Origin: CALDTK01 sp965215115
GTDB lineage: Bacteria; Bacteroidota; Bacteroidia; Chitinophagales; Saprospiraceae
Assembly (NCBI GenBank): GCA_965215115.1
Contig: OZ244050.1
Coordinates: forward strand, 4,092,001-4,156,000
DNA: 64,000 nt
Reading direction: 5' to 3'
In this document: positions 25,214-34,560 of the stretch, piece after piece
Position numbering within the stretch: position 1 is the first letter of the stretch
How the letters are laid out: each line of letters begins with the position of its first letter
Made by a program: the position numbers and the translations under genes
The notes under the pieces: generated by a model
Told to the model about the DNA's origin: nothing
The model's input: only the letters and a program-made list of their open reading frames with translations
The model's database searches: none

Positions 25214-26150
25214 ACATACCGGCGCCGAGGCGAAAGTCGCGTTCGCGGATCAGGAGCACCACTTCCCCGTCGAGGCTGCTCCCGAGACTGCCCTCGGCCC
25301 CGACGCGCTTCGCCGAGATACCGGTCTCGTCTACGGCGACCTGTCCGGGTTCGGCGCCCTCCAGTAGGAGTGCCTGGCCGAGGGTCCTGGCTTGCATTGC
25401 ATTCGTGCTTTGGACCTCGGAGGGCAGCCCCTCGCGGCGGCTGCTCGCGTACACGATGGCCTGCAGGGCACGGTCTGCCGCCAGGGCCCTCGCGATCTGC
25501 CGCACGGCGGACTGGCCGAGCGAACTTAGCCGCGGCTGCCCGTCGGGATAAAGCAAGTGCTCCGAGAGGCGAACGACGACGTAGTCGTCCTGCCGCACGA
25601 CGGATGCTTCCCTGCCGGTGAAGCCGACGATCGCGGACTTCAGCGCGAGGTATACGTTGTCGGAGTTCGCCTCCTTTGGGGCAGTACGCAGCTCGTGCCG
25701 GACAGTGGACCTGTCCCCGGCCGCAGTCGCGTCGTTAGGCTGCGTTGGTCGCTGGCTCAGTGACGTGGCTGGCAGCTTGGCCTGCGCGGCGGGCGCACTG
25801 ATGGAGTAGGCCGGCTCGGGCATGGCCGAGGCCTCCTGAACGGTCTGGGCCAAGTAGCGATCGTAGCGCTCGAGCACGTTGGTGTTGGCCGTCTCCAACT
25901 GCGCGTACTGCGTGCGCGTACTCGACAGTTCGTTGTGGAGCAGCTGGTTCTTTTGCTGCAATTCTTCGTTGGCGCGGTAGGTGGCGGCGTAGCTGCGGTC
26001 CTGTCCGGCGATGGTGTCGCGGCGCAGTTCGGCCAGGTGCTCGAACTTATCTGCTCGCCTGAGGGTCGCCTCGTAGCGGTTCCAACTCACGCAGGAGCTC
26101 AGCAGCAGGGACAGTCCCGCGGGGAAGAGTAGGGGGAGGGTGGGTTTCAT
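25200..26150 (-). CDS. Lipoprotein with coiled coil and degenerate OmpA-like C-terminal domain
   Basis: 316 aa from ATG 26150. The signal peptide ends in lipobox LLLSSC. Residues about 25-110 are predicted coiled coil (RADKFEHLAELRRDTIAGQ, EELQQKNQLLHNELSS). After a Pro/Ala linker, about residues 170-305 look like an OmpA/MotB domain (VVVRLSEHLLYPDGQPRLSS, LGQSAVRQIARAL), though the usual Asp and Arg that hold peptidoglycan are not obvious. A structural or wall-linking lipoprotein is likely. It follows groEL on the same strand but is separated from it by two terminators. Confidence 0.75.
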   Translation of the reverse strand: MKPTLPLLFPAGLSLLLSSCVSWNRYEATLRRADKFEHLAELRRDTIAGQDRSYAATYRANEELQQKNQLLHNELSSTRTQYAQLETANTNVLERYDRYLAQTVQEASAMPEPAYSISAPAAQAKLPATSLSQRPTQPNDATAAGDRSTVRHELRTAPKEANSDNVYLALKSAIVGFTGREASVVRQDDYVVVRLSEHLLYPDGQPRLSSLGQSAVRQIARALAADRALQAIVYASSRREGLPSEVQSTNAMQARTLGQALLLEGAEPGQVAVDETGISAKRVGAEGSLGSSLDGEVVLLIRERDFRLGAGMFGAN

Positions 26151-26198
26151 GGTTTTCTCGTTTCGGCGACCGCGCTGGGTCTGATCGTAAAATACGGA

Positions 26199-26229
26199 AA
26201 CCCCACCCCGCATGATGCGAAGTGGGGTT
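26199..26229 (-). terminator. Strong hairpin between groEL and the lipoprotein gene
   Basis: AACCCCAC and GTGGGGTT form a perfect 8-bp stem, extended inside by CGCAT/ATGCG, with T residues on the downstream side of the reverse strand. Confidence 0.65.
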
Positions 26230-26235
26230 CCACAG

Positions 26236-26250
26236 GTTTTGCCGAAAGGC
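26236..26250 (+). repeat. GTTTT mini-hairpin repeat, GCC-GAAA-GGC
   Basis: Non-coding copy lying between the two hairpins downstream of groEL. Confidence 0.85.
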
Positions 26251-26267
26251 GTGGAAAACTTCTGACG

Positions 26268-26286
26268 AAAGCCTCCCGGAGGGGGC
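26268..26286 (-). terminator. groEL: groEL terminator hairpin
   Basis: On the reverse strand GCCCCC pairs with GGAGGC around TCCG and is followed by TTTCG, starting 5 nt after the groEL stop codon. Confidence 0.55.
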
Positions 26287-26291
26287 TCGAT

Positions 26292-27929
<1,638 letters not shown>

Positions 27930-27999
27930 GGCTAAACGTTTTCTAGAATGATGAGGGGGGTGGTGCGGTAGCACCTGAGATTTGAGGGCAACCGGGTGC

Positions 28000-28266
28000 C
28001 TAGTCGAGGACCACGAGGATGTCCTCCTCCTTGACGATGAGGTAGTCGTCGCCCTTGTACTGCAGCTCCTGGCCGGCGTACTTGCCGTAGAGGACGATGT
28101 CGCCCGCCTTGACGGTCATGGTGTGGTCCTTCTTGCCGGGTCCGACGGCGATGACCTCTCCGCGGAGGGGCTTCTCCTTGGCGGTGTCGGGGATGATGAG
28201 GCCTCCAGCGGTGCGCTCTTCGGCGGGGGCTGGCTTGATGACCACGCGATCGTTGATCGGTTTCAT
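28000..28266 (-). CDS. groES: Co-chaperonin GroES (Hsp10)
   Basis: 88 aa: MKPINDRVVIKPAPAEERTA at the N-terminus, the mobile loop region TAGGLIIPDTAKEKPLRGEV, and the end KEEDILVVLD. GroES caps the GroEL ring. It lies 70 bp upstream of groEL on the same strand. Its start is preceded by a 294-bp region without genes that holds G-rich repeats and one mini-hairpin repeat. Confidence 0.97.
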   Translation of the reverse strand: MKPINDRVVIKPAPAEERTAGGLIIPDTAKEKPLRGEVIAVGPGKKDHTMTVKAGDIVLYGKYAGQELQYKGDDYLIVKEEDILVVLD

Positions 28267-28388
28267 GTAGGGAGTTTTAGTTGCTTACGGTTGTTGCTCG
28301 CCGGCCACTGTCTTGCGGCCGACGCCACTAGTCCCATCACGAAGGGTGCCAGCGCGGTTTCGCTGCCAGGTCGTCAGCGCGCGGGGGC

Positions 28389-28403
28389 GCCTTTCGGCAA
28401 AAC
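28389..28403 (-). repeat. GTTTT mini-hairpin repeat, GCC-GAAA-GGC
   Basis: Non-coding copy upstream of groES, about 120 nt from its start. Confidence 0.85.
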
Positions 28404-28430
28404 CGTCAAAGCGTGCGCTGATTTGTCATG

Positions 28431-28488
28431 TGGGTGCGGGGTGCCTGGGTGGGTGCGGGGTGCCTGGGTGCCTGGGTGCGGGGTGCCT
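28431..28488. repeat. G-rich tandem repeat (GGGTGCGGGGTGCCT units)
   Basis: Three imperfect copies of GGGTGCGGGGTGCCT with extra GGGTGCCT units, between the secG terminator and groES. The same unit occurs at 55450-55520. Confidence 0.7.
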
Positions 28489-28497
28489 TACACACGA

Positions 28498-28530
28498 AGA
28501 CCCCAGTCGGCGTTTGCGGACTGGGGTCTT
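28498..28530 (-). terminator. 12-bp hairpin terminator after secG
   Basis: AAGACCCCAGTC and GACTGGGGTCTT form a perfect 12-bp stem around a 9-nt loop, just after the secG stop codon; probably ends the operon. Confidence 0.7.
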
Positions 28531-28560
28531 CGGATGGAGGCCTTTGCGAAACCTGGGGCG

Positions 28561-28833
28561 CTAGTTCTGGATCGGGAACGGGGTCGAGGTGGCTGCGCCT
28601 TCGACGCCGCCGACCACGAGGGTCGTGATGATGCAGAGGGCGAAGAGCGCGATCGCGAGGATCCAGGTCAGCTTCTCGATGAAGTCGGTCGAACGCGCCG
28701 CGCCGAACATCTGCGTGGCCTGTCCGCCGCCGAAGGAGCCGTCGAGCCCGCCCCCCTTGGGGTTCTGCATGAGGACGACGAGGATGAGCAGCGCGCAGAT
28801 CGTGGCGATGATGACGGTGAGGATGGTGACCAT
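28561..28833 (-). CDS. secG: Preprotein translocase subunit SecG
   Basis: 90 aa. It begins MVTILTVIIATICALLILVV, with the conserved LMQNPKGGGLDGSFGGG loop and a second membrane helix (LTWILAIALFALCIITTLVV). SecG is a two-helix inner-membrane part of SecYEG that aids protein export. The ATG overlaps the stop codon of the upstream gene (TAATG), so the two are translationally coupled. Confidence 0.93.
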   Translation of the reverse strand: MVTILTVIIATICALLILVVLMQNPKGGGLDGSFGGGQATQMFGAARSTDFIEKLTWILAIALFALCIITTLVVGGVEGAATSTPFPIQN

Positions 28834-29738
28834 TAGGCTTCTTGCTGTTGGAGGGCTTGGATTCGCGACGCAAAGGACGCGCTTTTCGCTGGATACCGCA
28901 AGCTCAGTTGTTCGTACATCCGGATCGCCTTGTCGGCGTGGCCCTGGGCGGCGAGCAGGTCGGCCAGCGTTTCGGAGGCTACCTCGGGCTCGATGAGCTC
29001 GGGTCGGGACTTGCCGGCGCCCTTGCGCTTCGACTTGGGCTCCGGCGGGTCGATCCCGAGCATGAGGAGTTCGTTCCACGAGGTGCGCGCGCGGCGCTGC
29101 TTCCAGACCTTGTAAGACTCAAGACCCTCGATGGGCGCCGGCTTCGGCCGTCCGTATTCCATGATCAAACCGTTGCGGTGTAGGTACCAGTCGGCGGTTG
29201 TAACGGCGGCGGCCCCGTCGAAGATACAGGCGGCAAGGTCGTACGCCTGCGTCGGACCGTTTGTCGTGGCGGTTCCTTCCGCCAAATCCGTACCGCTTTC
29301 CGGCAGCGGCTCAGGCGCGCCAGTCTGCGCGGTTACTTGGCGCAGTATCGCCGTGGCCACGCCAATCGCTTCGGCCACGGTGCTATTTATGTCTACCCCT
29401 TCCGAAGCTGTGGTTTCCTCGTGTTCGTCACCGCCTTCCGGTACTGTCTCACTGTATACGGGCGGCGCAAACTCGAAGTGAGCGTGGGCCTTGACCGGGT
29501 TCACGTCCCGCAGTGCGCGCTCGTCGCTCTCGACGGTGGCGTTGCGCAGGAAAGGCTCGGTGCGCGCGCGCCACAGGTCGAGGTCGGGCGCCTCGTCGAG
29601 CACGGCCTTGCGGTAGCGCAGCAGTCGCAGGGGGCCGCACCAGGGGTGCGCCGCGATCAGCTCCTCGAGTTCGGTGGCGTTCTGGCCGTCGAGGAGCCGC
29701 GGGCGGCGGAGGAGTTCGCCAAAGCGTTCGGGCGTCAT
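28833..29738 (-). CDS. Hypothetical protein co-transcribed with secG
   Basis: 301 aa from ATG 29738 (MTPERFGELLRRPRLLDGQN). The N-terminal about 85 residues are helical (ELEELIAAHPWCGPLRLLRY); an acidic and Thr/Glu-rich middle follows; then a block around YKVWKQRRARTSWNELLMLG; and a TPR-like C-terminus (LADLLAAQGHADKAIRMYEQLSLRYPAKS). This protein type is typically found next to secG in Bacteroidota; its role is unknown. It is coupled to secG by a TAATG overlap. Confidence 0.8.
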   Translation of the reverse strand: MTPERFGELLRRPRLLDGQNATELEELIAAHPWCGPLRLLRYRKAVLDEAPDLDLWRARTEPFLRNATVESDERALRDVNPVKAHAHFEFAPPVYSETVPEGGDEHEETTASEGVDINSTVAEAIGVATAILRQVTAQTGAPEPLPESGTDLAEGTATTNGPTQAYDLAACIFDGAAAVTTADWYLHRNGLIMEYGRPKPAPIEGLESYKVWKQRRARTSWNELLMLGIDPPEPKSKRKGAGKSRPELIEPEVASETLADLLAAQGHADKAIRMYEQLSLRYPAKSASFASRIQALQQQEA

Positions 29739-29764
29739 GCGGGGTGGCGTCTGAGGGGTGGCCG

Positions 29765-29772
29765 CGAAAGTA
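29765..29772 (-). promoter_or_regulatory. Candidate -7 box (TACTTTCG)
   Basis: TACTTTCG 26 nt before the ATG at 29738, at the head of the two-gene secG operon. Confidence 0.4.
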
Positions 29773-29791
29773 ACCAGCTCGCCGTGGCGAT

Positions 29792-30211
29792 CTAGGCCGG
29801 CTTGGCGGCGACCACCTTGAGGGATTTGATACTGGCCCAGAGGCGCTTCTTCAGTTCCAGGTCCGCGGCGATGACGGCGAGCCTTTCGGCAAAACAGTAG
29901 CGCCGGCCCCCGAGGGGAGGCGTCCATACGTAAGGCTGCACGGCCGCGCCGAGGCCGATCTCGAGGGGGTCAAACCCGAAGCACACGAGGTGGTCGGTAA
30001 GGGCGGGCAGGGGTGCGGAGGCCAGCGAAGTGCCGGCGTCAATGCGGAGCGTTGCGCAGTCCATGCCCTGCGTGAGGCCACAAGCTTTGATGATGTTGTC
30101 GAGCGTCTCGATCTCTTCCGCGGTAGCTGCGGCCGGAGCAACGAAGAGGGCCCGGGCGGTAGGGGGGACGCTAAGGAGAGCGTGGTCGGGTATTTCGAGG
30201 TAAGTGTCCAT
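29792..30211 (-). CDS. Hypothetical protein, Bacteroidota-type
   Basis: 139 aa; no functional domain recognised. No signal peptide or membrane helix, so probably cytoplasmic. It reads MDTYLEIPDHALLSVPPTAR at the start, then GLTQGMDCATLRIDAGT and GGRRYCFAERLAVIAADLEL, and ends KSLKVVAAKPA. The general pattern of an N-terminal alpha/beta unit and a helical end resembles small uncharacterised proteins common in Bacteroidota. Upstream is the repeat-filled gap at 30212-30843. A mini-hairpin repeat at 29881 is read as CFAER. Confidence 0.65.
   Translation of the reverse strand: MDTYLEIPDHALLSVPPTARALFVAPAAATAEEIETLDNIIKACGLTQGMDCATLRIDAGTSLASAPLPALTDHLVCFGFDPLEIGLGAAVQPYVWTPPLGGRRYCFAERLAVIAADLELKKRLWASIKSLKVVAAKPA
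29881..29895 (-). repeat. GTTTT mini-hairpin repeat, GCC-GAAA-GGC
   Basis: Sense in the 139-aa hypothetical gene, read as CFAER. Confidence 0.85.
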
Positions 30212-30336
30212 GTTGGAGGGCGGCAGAACAAGCGGCAGACGAAAAGTGGCGCCACAAAGTAAGCGTCGGAGTCAGCGTAAGCCGAGCTCTAAGATGGTTG
30301 CAGGCTTGGTAAGATCAGGTCGCATTCGGCCCGAAG

Positions 30337-30360
30337 GCGAGCCCCGCAGTGGTTTGGCGG
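30337..30360 (+). repeat. 24-bp repeat, first copy
   Basis: GCGAGCCCCGCAGTGGTTTG plus GCGG; it recurs at 30370-30393 and 30558-30581. Confidence 0.8.
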
Positions 30361-30518
30361 CAGCGCAAGGCGAGCCCCGCAGTGGTTTGGCGGGATTTAT
30401 GCCGCCCCCCCGAGCCGAAGGCGAGCCATCGTAAACCGTGTAGCGCGGCGGCAGCGGAACATCCGGCGCTCGCCAACGACACCGACCCAGTGCCCGCTCC
30501 GCGGGTGGGGGCGGCATG
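30361..30518 (+). repeat. About 158-bp direct repeat, copy A
   Basis: Begins CAGCGCAAGGCGAGCCCCGC and runs to the G-rich GGGTGGGGGCGGCAT. Almost identical to copy B, 188 bp downstream, with only a few substitutions. Contains short GCC-GAA-GGC mini-hairpin sequences. No coding potential is apparent in this gene-free gap (30212-30843). Confidence 0.85.
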
Positions 30519-30548
30519 GATTTATGTCTAAAAACTACGGCGATCGTA

Positions 30549-30706
30549 CAGCGCAAGGCGAGCCCCGCAGTGGTTTGGCGGCAATTATGCCGCCCCCCCG
30601 AGCCGAAGGCGAGCCATCGTAAACCGTGTAGCGCGGCGGCAGCGGAACACCTGGCGCTCGCCAACGACGCCGACCCAGTGCCCGCTCCGCGGGTGGGGGC
30701 AGCATA
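30549..30706 (+). repeat. About 158-bp direct repeat, copy B
   Basis: Second copy of the unit at 30361. CAGTGGTTTGGCGG at 30568-30581 inside it is matched in inverted form at 30711-30724, so copy B is bounded by 14-bp terminal inverted repeats. Confidence 0.85.
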
Positions 30707-30710
30707 AATG

Positions 30711-30724
30711 CCGCCAAACCACTG
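30711..30724 (-). repeat. 14-bp inverted copy closing repeat B
   Basis: CCGCCAAACCACTG is the exact reverse complement of CAGTGGTTTGGCGG at 30568-30581. Confidence 0.8.
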
Positions 30725-30843
30725 GGTGGGGGCGCCCCTGGATGCTTAGGGTAGATACGACACTACAGTACGGTGCCCTTTCGGCCCGTAGCGCCGCCAT
30801 AAACGATGCCAGACCACCAGGCGCCCCCGCCGGTGCACCAAGC

Positions 30844-31215
30844 TCACCACCCCGGCTTCCCTTCCTTCTTGTTTACCGTCTCCAAATCGCCCAGGCGCAT
30901 CCTCAGCGGAATCTTCCTGCGGTCCAAGTCATCGTCGAAGCGGCAGAAGAGGGCCCGGTGGACGGGGGGTGGGGTGCTGAACGGATGGCTACGGGTGAGC
31001 CCGACGGGAGTGTCGAGCACCAGAGCCCTGAGCGCAAGGGTAGGGGAGAGGTCGTGCTCGCGGGAGTCGCCTACGTCGGCGTGCAGCTGAACAACTGAAG
31101 TTCTTGTGGCCAGGGCACCCTGTGCTGCACCAGGCTCGACCCTCAGCTGAGCGTCGGCGGCGGACGCGAGCGCCAGGCCGATACACGTTACAATGCATTG
31201 CTTACTCCTCTTCAT
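30844..31215 (-). CDS. Small secreted hypothetical protein
   Basis: 123 aa from ATG 31215, whose start overlaps the stop codon of the upstream methyltransferase gene. Signal peptide MKRSKQCIVTCIGLALASAADAQ (split: MKRSKQCIVTCIG, then LALASAADAQ) suggests export. The C-terminus has HRALFCRFDDDLDRR and IPLRMRLGDLETVNKKEGKP, a conserved pattern of small Bacteroidota envelope proteins of unknown role. The longer reading frame starting at 31578 is an extension through the methyltransferase gene in another frame. Confidence 0.75.
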   Translation of the reverse strand: MKRSKQCIVTCIGLALASAADAQLRVEPGAAQGALATRTSVVQLHADVGDSREHDLSPTLALRALVLDTPVGLTRSHPFSTPPPVHRALFCRFDDDLDRRKIPLRMRLGDLETVNKKEGKPGW

Positions 31216-32374
31216 CGCCGCCGGCTTTGACGAGGGGCGTACGCTTCGACCCGGCGTACAGTGGGATCTGCCACAGCTCCACCGGGATGCCCCCGTTGTC
31301 GAGGGGCAGCTTGCGTTTTGGCGTAAGCCCCATCGCGTAGAGGCCGTCGATGAAGCCCGACACCACCCAGGCCTCCCAGTTCGGCCAGTCGTGCTTGAGG
31401 GCCGTGCCGATGTCCTCGTAGAAGGCGACGCCCGACTCGAGCGTGAGCCGCTCGTCGTAGGGGGGATTGAAGAGCACGATGCCCTTGTCGTACGGAGCCG
31501 AGACCTGGAAGAAGTCTGCCTCGTGGAGCTCGATGTGCTTGGCGAGTCCCGCCTCGCGGATGTTCTGCTCCGCGGCACGGATCGCGCGCCAGTCGCGGTC
31601 GCTGGCTACGATCGGGGCGATGGGGTGGCGGTTGATGCGCGAGAGGCCCTGCTGCCGGATGACGTTCCAGAGGCCGGCGTCGAAGTCGGGCCAGTTCATG
31701 AACTGGAAGAAGCGCCGCTCGCTTTGGGCCGGGATGTTGAGCGACAAGCGGGCGGCCTCCACGGCGAAGGTGCCGCCGCCGCACATCGGGTCGACCAGCG
31801 GCGTGGCCTCGTTGTAGTCGCTGAGGCCGAGGATGCCGGCGGCCAGTACCTCATTGATCGGCGCCACCACGTTGCGGAGGCGGTAGCCGCGCTTGAAGAG
31901 GGGATCGCCGGTACTGTCGAGCCACACGCTCCCGCGGCCGTGGTGGACGTAGGTGTGGATGCGCAGGTCGGGGCGGTCGCGGTCGATGTTGGGCCGGGAG
32001 TCCCCGACGCGCATCGAGTCCACGACGGCGTCCTTGGTCTTGAGCGTGACGATCATGGAGTTGTCGACCCAGTCGGTCTTGACGACCGTCGACGTGACGT
32101 AGATCGTGCCCTCGGGCTTGAGCAGCGTCGACCAGTCGAAGTCGCCGACGCCGTAGTACAGGTCCTCCCCGCTGGACGCGTCGCAGTCGAAGAGGTGTTG
32201 GTAGACGCGGAGCCCCGTGCGCAACTCGAGGTTCATGCGGTACAGGAGTCGCTGGCCACCCTCGCAGATGGCCCCCCGCGACACGGACTGAACCCCCTCG
32301 GCGCCGAGGGCCTCGAGTTCTCGCACCAGCACGGGTTCGAGTCCGGTGAAGGTCTTGATCAGGTATTTGGCCAC
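31202..32374 (-). CDS. THUMP-domain class I SAM-dependent RNA methyltransferase (RlmL-type)
   Basis: 390 aa from GTG 32374. The N-terminal ferredoxin-like/THUMP region (about 1-160; AKYLIKTFTGLEPVLVRELE) binds RNA. A Rossmann methyltransferase domain follows with PMCGGGTFAVEAARL at about 200 and the catalytic NPPYDERL at about 305, the signature of N2-guanine methyltransferases like the N-terminal half of RlmKL, which makes m2G2445 in 23S rRNA. TACCTTCG ends 4 nt before the GTG, indicating a leaderless mRNA. A mini-hairpin repeat at 31315 is read as LTPKR. Confidence 0.9.
   Translation of the reverse strand: MAKYLIKTFTGLEPVLVRELEALGAEGVQSVSRGAICEGGQRLLYRMNLELRTGLRVYQHLFDCDASSGEDLYYGVGDFDWSTLLKPEGTIYVTSTVVKTDWVDNSMIVTLKTKDAVVDSMRVGDSRPNIDRDRPDLRIHTYVHHGRGSVWLDSTGDPLFKRGYRLRNVVAPINEVLAAGILGLSDYNEATPLVDPMCGGGTFAVEAARLSLNIPAQSERRFFQFMNWPDFDAGLWNVIRQQGLSRINRHPIAPIVASDRDWRAIRAAEQNIREAGLAKHIELHEADFFQVSAPYDKGIVLFNPPYDERLTLESGVAFYEDIGTALKHDWPNWEAWVVSGFIDGLYAMGLTPKRKLPLDNGGIPVELWQIPLYAGSKRTPLVKAGGDEEE
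31315..31328 (+). repeat. GTTTT mini-hairpin repeat, GGC-GTAA-GCC
   Basis: Antisense to the THUMP methyltransferase gene, read there as LTPKR. Confidence 0.85.
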
Positions 32375-32378
32375 GGGG

Positions 32379-32386
32379 CGAAGGTA
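32379..32386 (-). promoter_or_regulatory. Candidate -7 box (TACCTTCG)
   Basis: TACCTTCG ends 4 nt before the GTG of the THUMP methyltransferase gene. Confidence 0.5.
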
Positions 32387-32393
32387 AGCGGGC

Positions 32394-33113
32394 CTACCCT
32401 AGGACGGCCTCGGAGCTGCTGCGCTCGCTGGCGGCCACGAACTTGTAGCCCACGCCACGGATGCTCTGGAAGTACTGCGGGTTCTTCGGGTCCTCCTCGA
32501 AGTACTTGCGGAAGGAGAGGATGAAGTTGTCGATGGTCCGCGTGGAAGGGTAGACGTCGTAGCCCCAGACGGCTTGCAGGATCTGCTGGCGACTCACCAC
32601 CTCGTTGCGGCGGTCGACCAGGAGCTTGAGCAGCATTGCTTCCTTCTTGGTGAGGTTGATGATTCCGCGCGGGGTGTCGGCTTCGTAGGTCTGGAAGTCG
32701 ACCTTGTTGGGTCCGAAGGTGACGCTGTCGACGCCGTCCGCGCCGTCGGACTTCGTGCGGTGGAGTAGTTTCTCGACGCGCAGCAGGAGCTCCTCGAGCT
32801 GGAAGGGCTTCGCGAGGTAGTCGTCGGCGCCCTTCTTGAGGCCCTGGATCCGGTCGGCGCCGTCGGCCTTGGCGGTCACCATGATGATGGGCACCTTGGT
32901 GTTGGTCAGGCGCGTCTGCTCGGCGATCTGGTACCCGTCCACCTCCGGGAGCATGATGTCGAGCACGATGAGGTCGAAGTGCTGCTCCTTGATGGCCTTG
33001 AGGGCCTTCTTGCCCGTGCTCGCGGTGACGACCTCGTAGCCCTCGAGTTCGAGGTTGAGCTTGACGGTGTCTCGGATGCTTTGTTCGTCTTCGACCAGGA
33101 GAATGCGATCCAT
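32394..33113 (-). CDS. OmpR-family response regulator (RprY-like)
   Basis: 239 aa. The receiver domain (about 1-120) has the acidic pocket LVEDE, phospho-acceptor Asp52 in LIVLDIMLPEVDG, and the conserved Lys at about 102 in LAKPF. A winged-helix OmpR/PhoB DNA-binding domain follows (NLTKKEAMLLKLLVDRRNEV, VWGYDVYPSTRTIDNFILS). It lies 21 nt downstream of the histidine kinase gene in the same direction, so the two form a two-component system. The kinase and regulator resemble RprX/RprY of Bacteroides; the regulon is unknown. Confidence 0.92.
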   Translation of the reverse strand: MDRILLVEDEQSIRDTVKLNLELEGYEVVTASTGKKALKAIKEQHFDLIVLDIMLPEVDGYQIAEQTRLTNTKVPIIMVTAKADGADRIQGLKKGADDYLAKPFQLEELLLRVEKLLHRTKSDGADGVDSVTFGPNKVDFQTYEADTPRGIINLTKKEAMLLKLLVDRRNEVVSRQQILQAVWGYDVYPSTRTIDNFILSFRKYFEEDPKNPQYFQSIRGVGYKFVAASERSSSEAVLG

Positions 33114-33134
33114 GCGGCGCGGGGTTTGTGAGTG

Positions 33135-34220
33135 TTAGGTGTTTTCGCCGAAGGGCAAACAGATAGCGAATACACTACCGCGCGGCGAATTATCGCGAAT
33201 CTTGACCGAGCCCCCGTGGGCCCTGACAACCTCATTGACAATGTACAAACCCAATCCGGTGCCCTTTGTTGAACGCGTGTCCTCGTTGCCGACGCGGTAG
33301 AACTTGTCGAAGATCAGGGCTTTCTCCGCGTCCGGCACCCCCAGGCCGTCGTCGGAGATCTCGATGTGGAGGTCGCTGCCGCGCTCGCAGATCGCGAGTC
33401 CGACGCGGTGCCCCTCGCCGATGTACTTCACGGCGTTCTCGAGGAGGTTGCCGATCACGGAGTTGATCCCGTAGCCGTCGGCCAGGATCGCGAACTCATC
33501 GCCGTCGAGGTCGAGCGCGAAGTCGATCGCGGGGTACTTGATCGCCATGCGGTCGATCCACGCCCGCCCGATGGTCGCCAGGTCCAGCGGCTCCAGGTTG
33601 GGCTCGTAGCGGGTGTCGAGTTTTGCCGAGAGGAGCAAATCCTCGACGAGGCTCGTGAGGCGGCTCGTCTCGGCGAGGGCGCTGTCGGTGAGGCGCTGGC
33701 GCATCGGCTCCTCGAGGACGCGCTTGCGCATCGTCTGGAGCGCGAGCTGGATACCGGCCAGCGGACTCTTCAGCTCGTGGGTGATGCTCAGCAAGAAATT
33801 GCGCTGCTGCCGGGCCGCGGCCACCTCCTTGCGGTAGCTCCGGTTGACGAGGTAGATGCCCCCGGCCAGCGAGATCATCAGCACGAGGGCCTCCCCGAGG
33901 ATCATCAGGGCCTGCCGGTCGTACTGCGACTTGAGCTCGACGTACTCCGGCTGGACGCGCAGCTGCTCGCGGTCGGTGATGCGGCCCTCGGCCACGAGCC
34001 CGATCTCGAGCAGGGCGGCCTTCGCCTCGAAGGCGTCGCCGTTCTTCGTGTACAGCAGCAGCGACCACCACAGCAGCGCGAACAGCAGGTAGACGATGAT
34101 CGCGATCGAGAGGTAGCGCAGCTTGTTGAACCGCGACACCCGCGGGGCCGGGCGCCGGGGCGAGGCAACGGGGGCGCCGGCGTCGGCGGGCGCGGGGGCG
34201 GCGGTGGGGGCGGATGGCAT
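33135..34220 (-). CDS. Sensor histidine kinase (RprX-like)
   Basis: 361 aa. After a Pro/Ala-rich N-terminus there is a membrane helix at about 37-57 (YLSIAIIVYLLFALLWWSLL), a short external region and a second helix at about 105-123. The HisKA dimerisation domain has the phospho-accepting His at about residue 148 (LLSITHELKSPLAG). The HATPase domain shows the N box (VIGNLLENAVKYIGEG), ISDDGLGVPD, and GTGLGLYIVN. It phosphorylates the response regulator encoded 21 nt downstream. Divergent from the small membrane protein gene at 34239, with about 18 bp between starts. The C-terminal CLPFGENT is encoded across a weak mini-hairpin variant. Confidence 0.92.
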   Translation of the reverse strand: MPSAPTAAPAPADAGAPVASPRRPAPRVSRFNKLRYLSIAIIVYLLFALLWWSLLLYTKNGDAFEAKAALLEIGLVAEGRITDREQLRVQPEYVELKSQYDRQALMILGEALVLMISLAGGIYLVNRSYRKEVAAARQQRNFLLSITHELKSPLAGIQLALQTMRKRVLEEPMRQRLTDSALAETSRLTSLVEDLLLSAKLDTRYEPNLEPLDLATIGRAWIDRMAIKYPAIDFALDLDGDEFAILADGYGINSVIGNLLENAVKYIGEGHRVGLAICERGSDLHIEISDDGLGVPDAEKALIFDKFYRVGNEDTRSTKGTGLGLYIVNEVVRAHGGSVKIRDNSPRGSVFAICLPFGENT

Positions 34221-34226
34221 GGCGAC

Positions 34227-34234
34227 TACCTTTG
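34227..34234 (+). promoter_or_regulatory. -7 box (TACCTTTG)
   Basis: Exact TAnnTTTG match ending 4 nt before GTG 34239; predicted leaderless transcript. Confidence 0.6.
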
Positions 34235-34238
34235 CGGC

Positions 34239-34535
34239 GTGGAAACGAGCTTAATTGTACTACTGGCCGGGTGTTTCCTGGCCATCCTCGGGGTAAACGT
34301 CGTTTTCAGGGCGCGGGTCCTCAAGGCGTACAAGGAGTTGCAGCGCGCGGGCATCGAGTTCGACGCCAGCGACATGCTCAACGAACGCAGAATAGAGGCA
34401 CTCGTATTAAGGTTCCCGGAGCAGGCCTCGGCCATCCGGCGCTTCACCGGTGGCATCCGCCGCTCGATGGCGATGTCGACGGGGCTCATCCTGCTCATCT
34501 CCCTTTTGGGGGCCGTTTTGATGTACTATCGCTAG
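34239..34535 (+). CDS. Small hypothetical two-helix membrane protein
   Basis: 98 aa from GTG 34239. Two hydrophobic segments (about 4-22, SLIVLLAGCFLAILGVNVV, and about 78-96, STGLILLISLLGAVLMYY) flank a charged helical middle (LKAYKELQRAGIEFDASDML). A longer frame from 33366 runs antisense through the kinase gene and is rejected; the GTG is supported by the -7 box just upstream. Function unknown; small proteins of this type recur in Bacteroidota. Confidence 0.75.
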   Translation: METSLIVLLAGCFLAILGVNVVFRARVLKAYKELQRAGIEFDASDMLNERRIEALVLRFPEQASAIRRFTGGIRRSMAMSTGLILLISLLGAVLMYYR

Positions 34536-34560
34536 GGTCGGCGTTCCTTCGCGCCCGATT

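Noticed and set aside
33141..33632. GTTTTCGCCGAAGGGC (33141) and GTTTTGCCGAGAGG (33619) in the histidine kinase gene
   Set aside because: They can form GCC/GGC or CC/GG stems but with shifted or altered loops; too weak to count with the main family.
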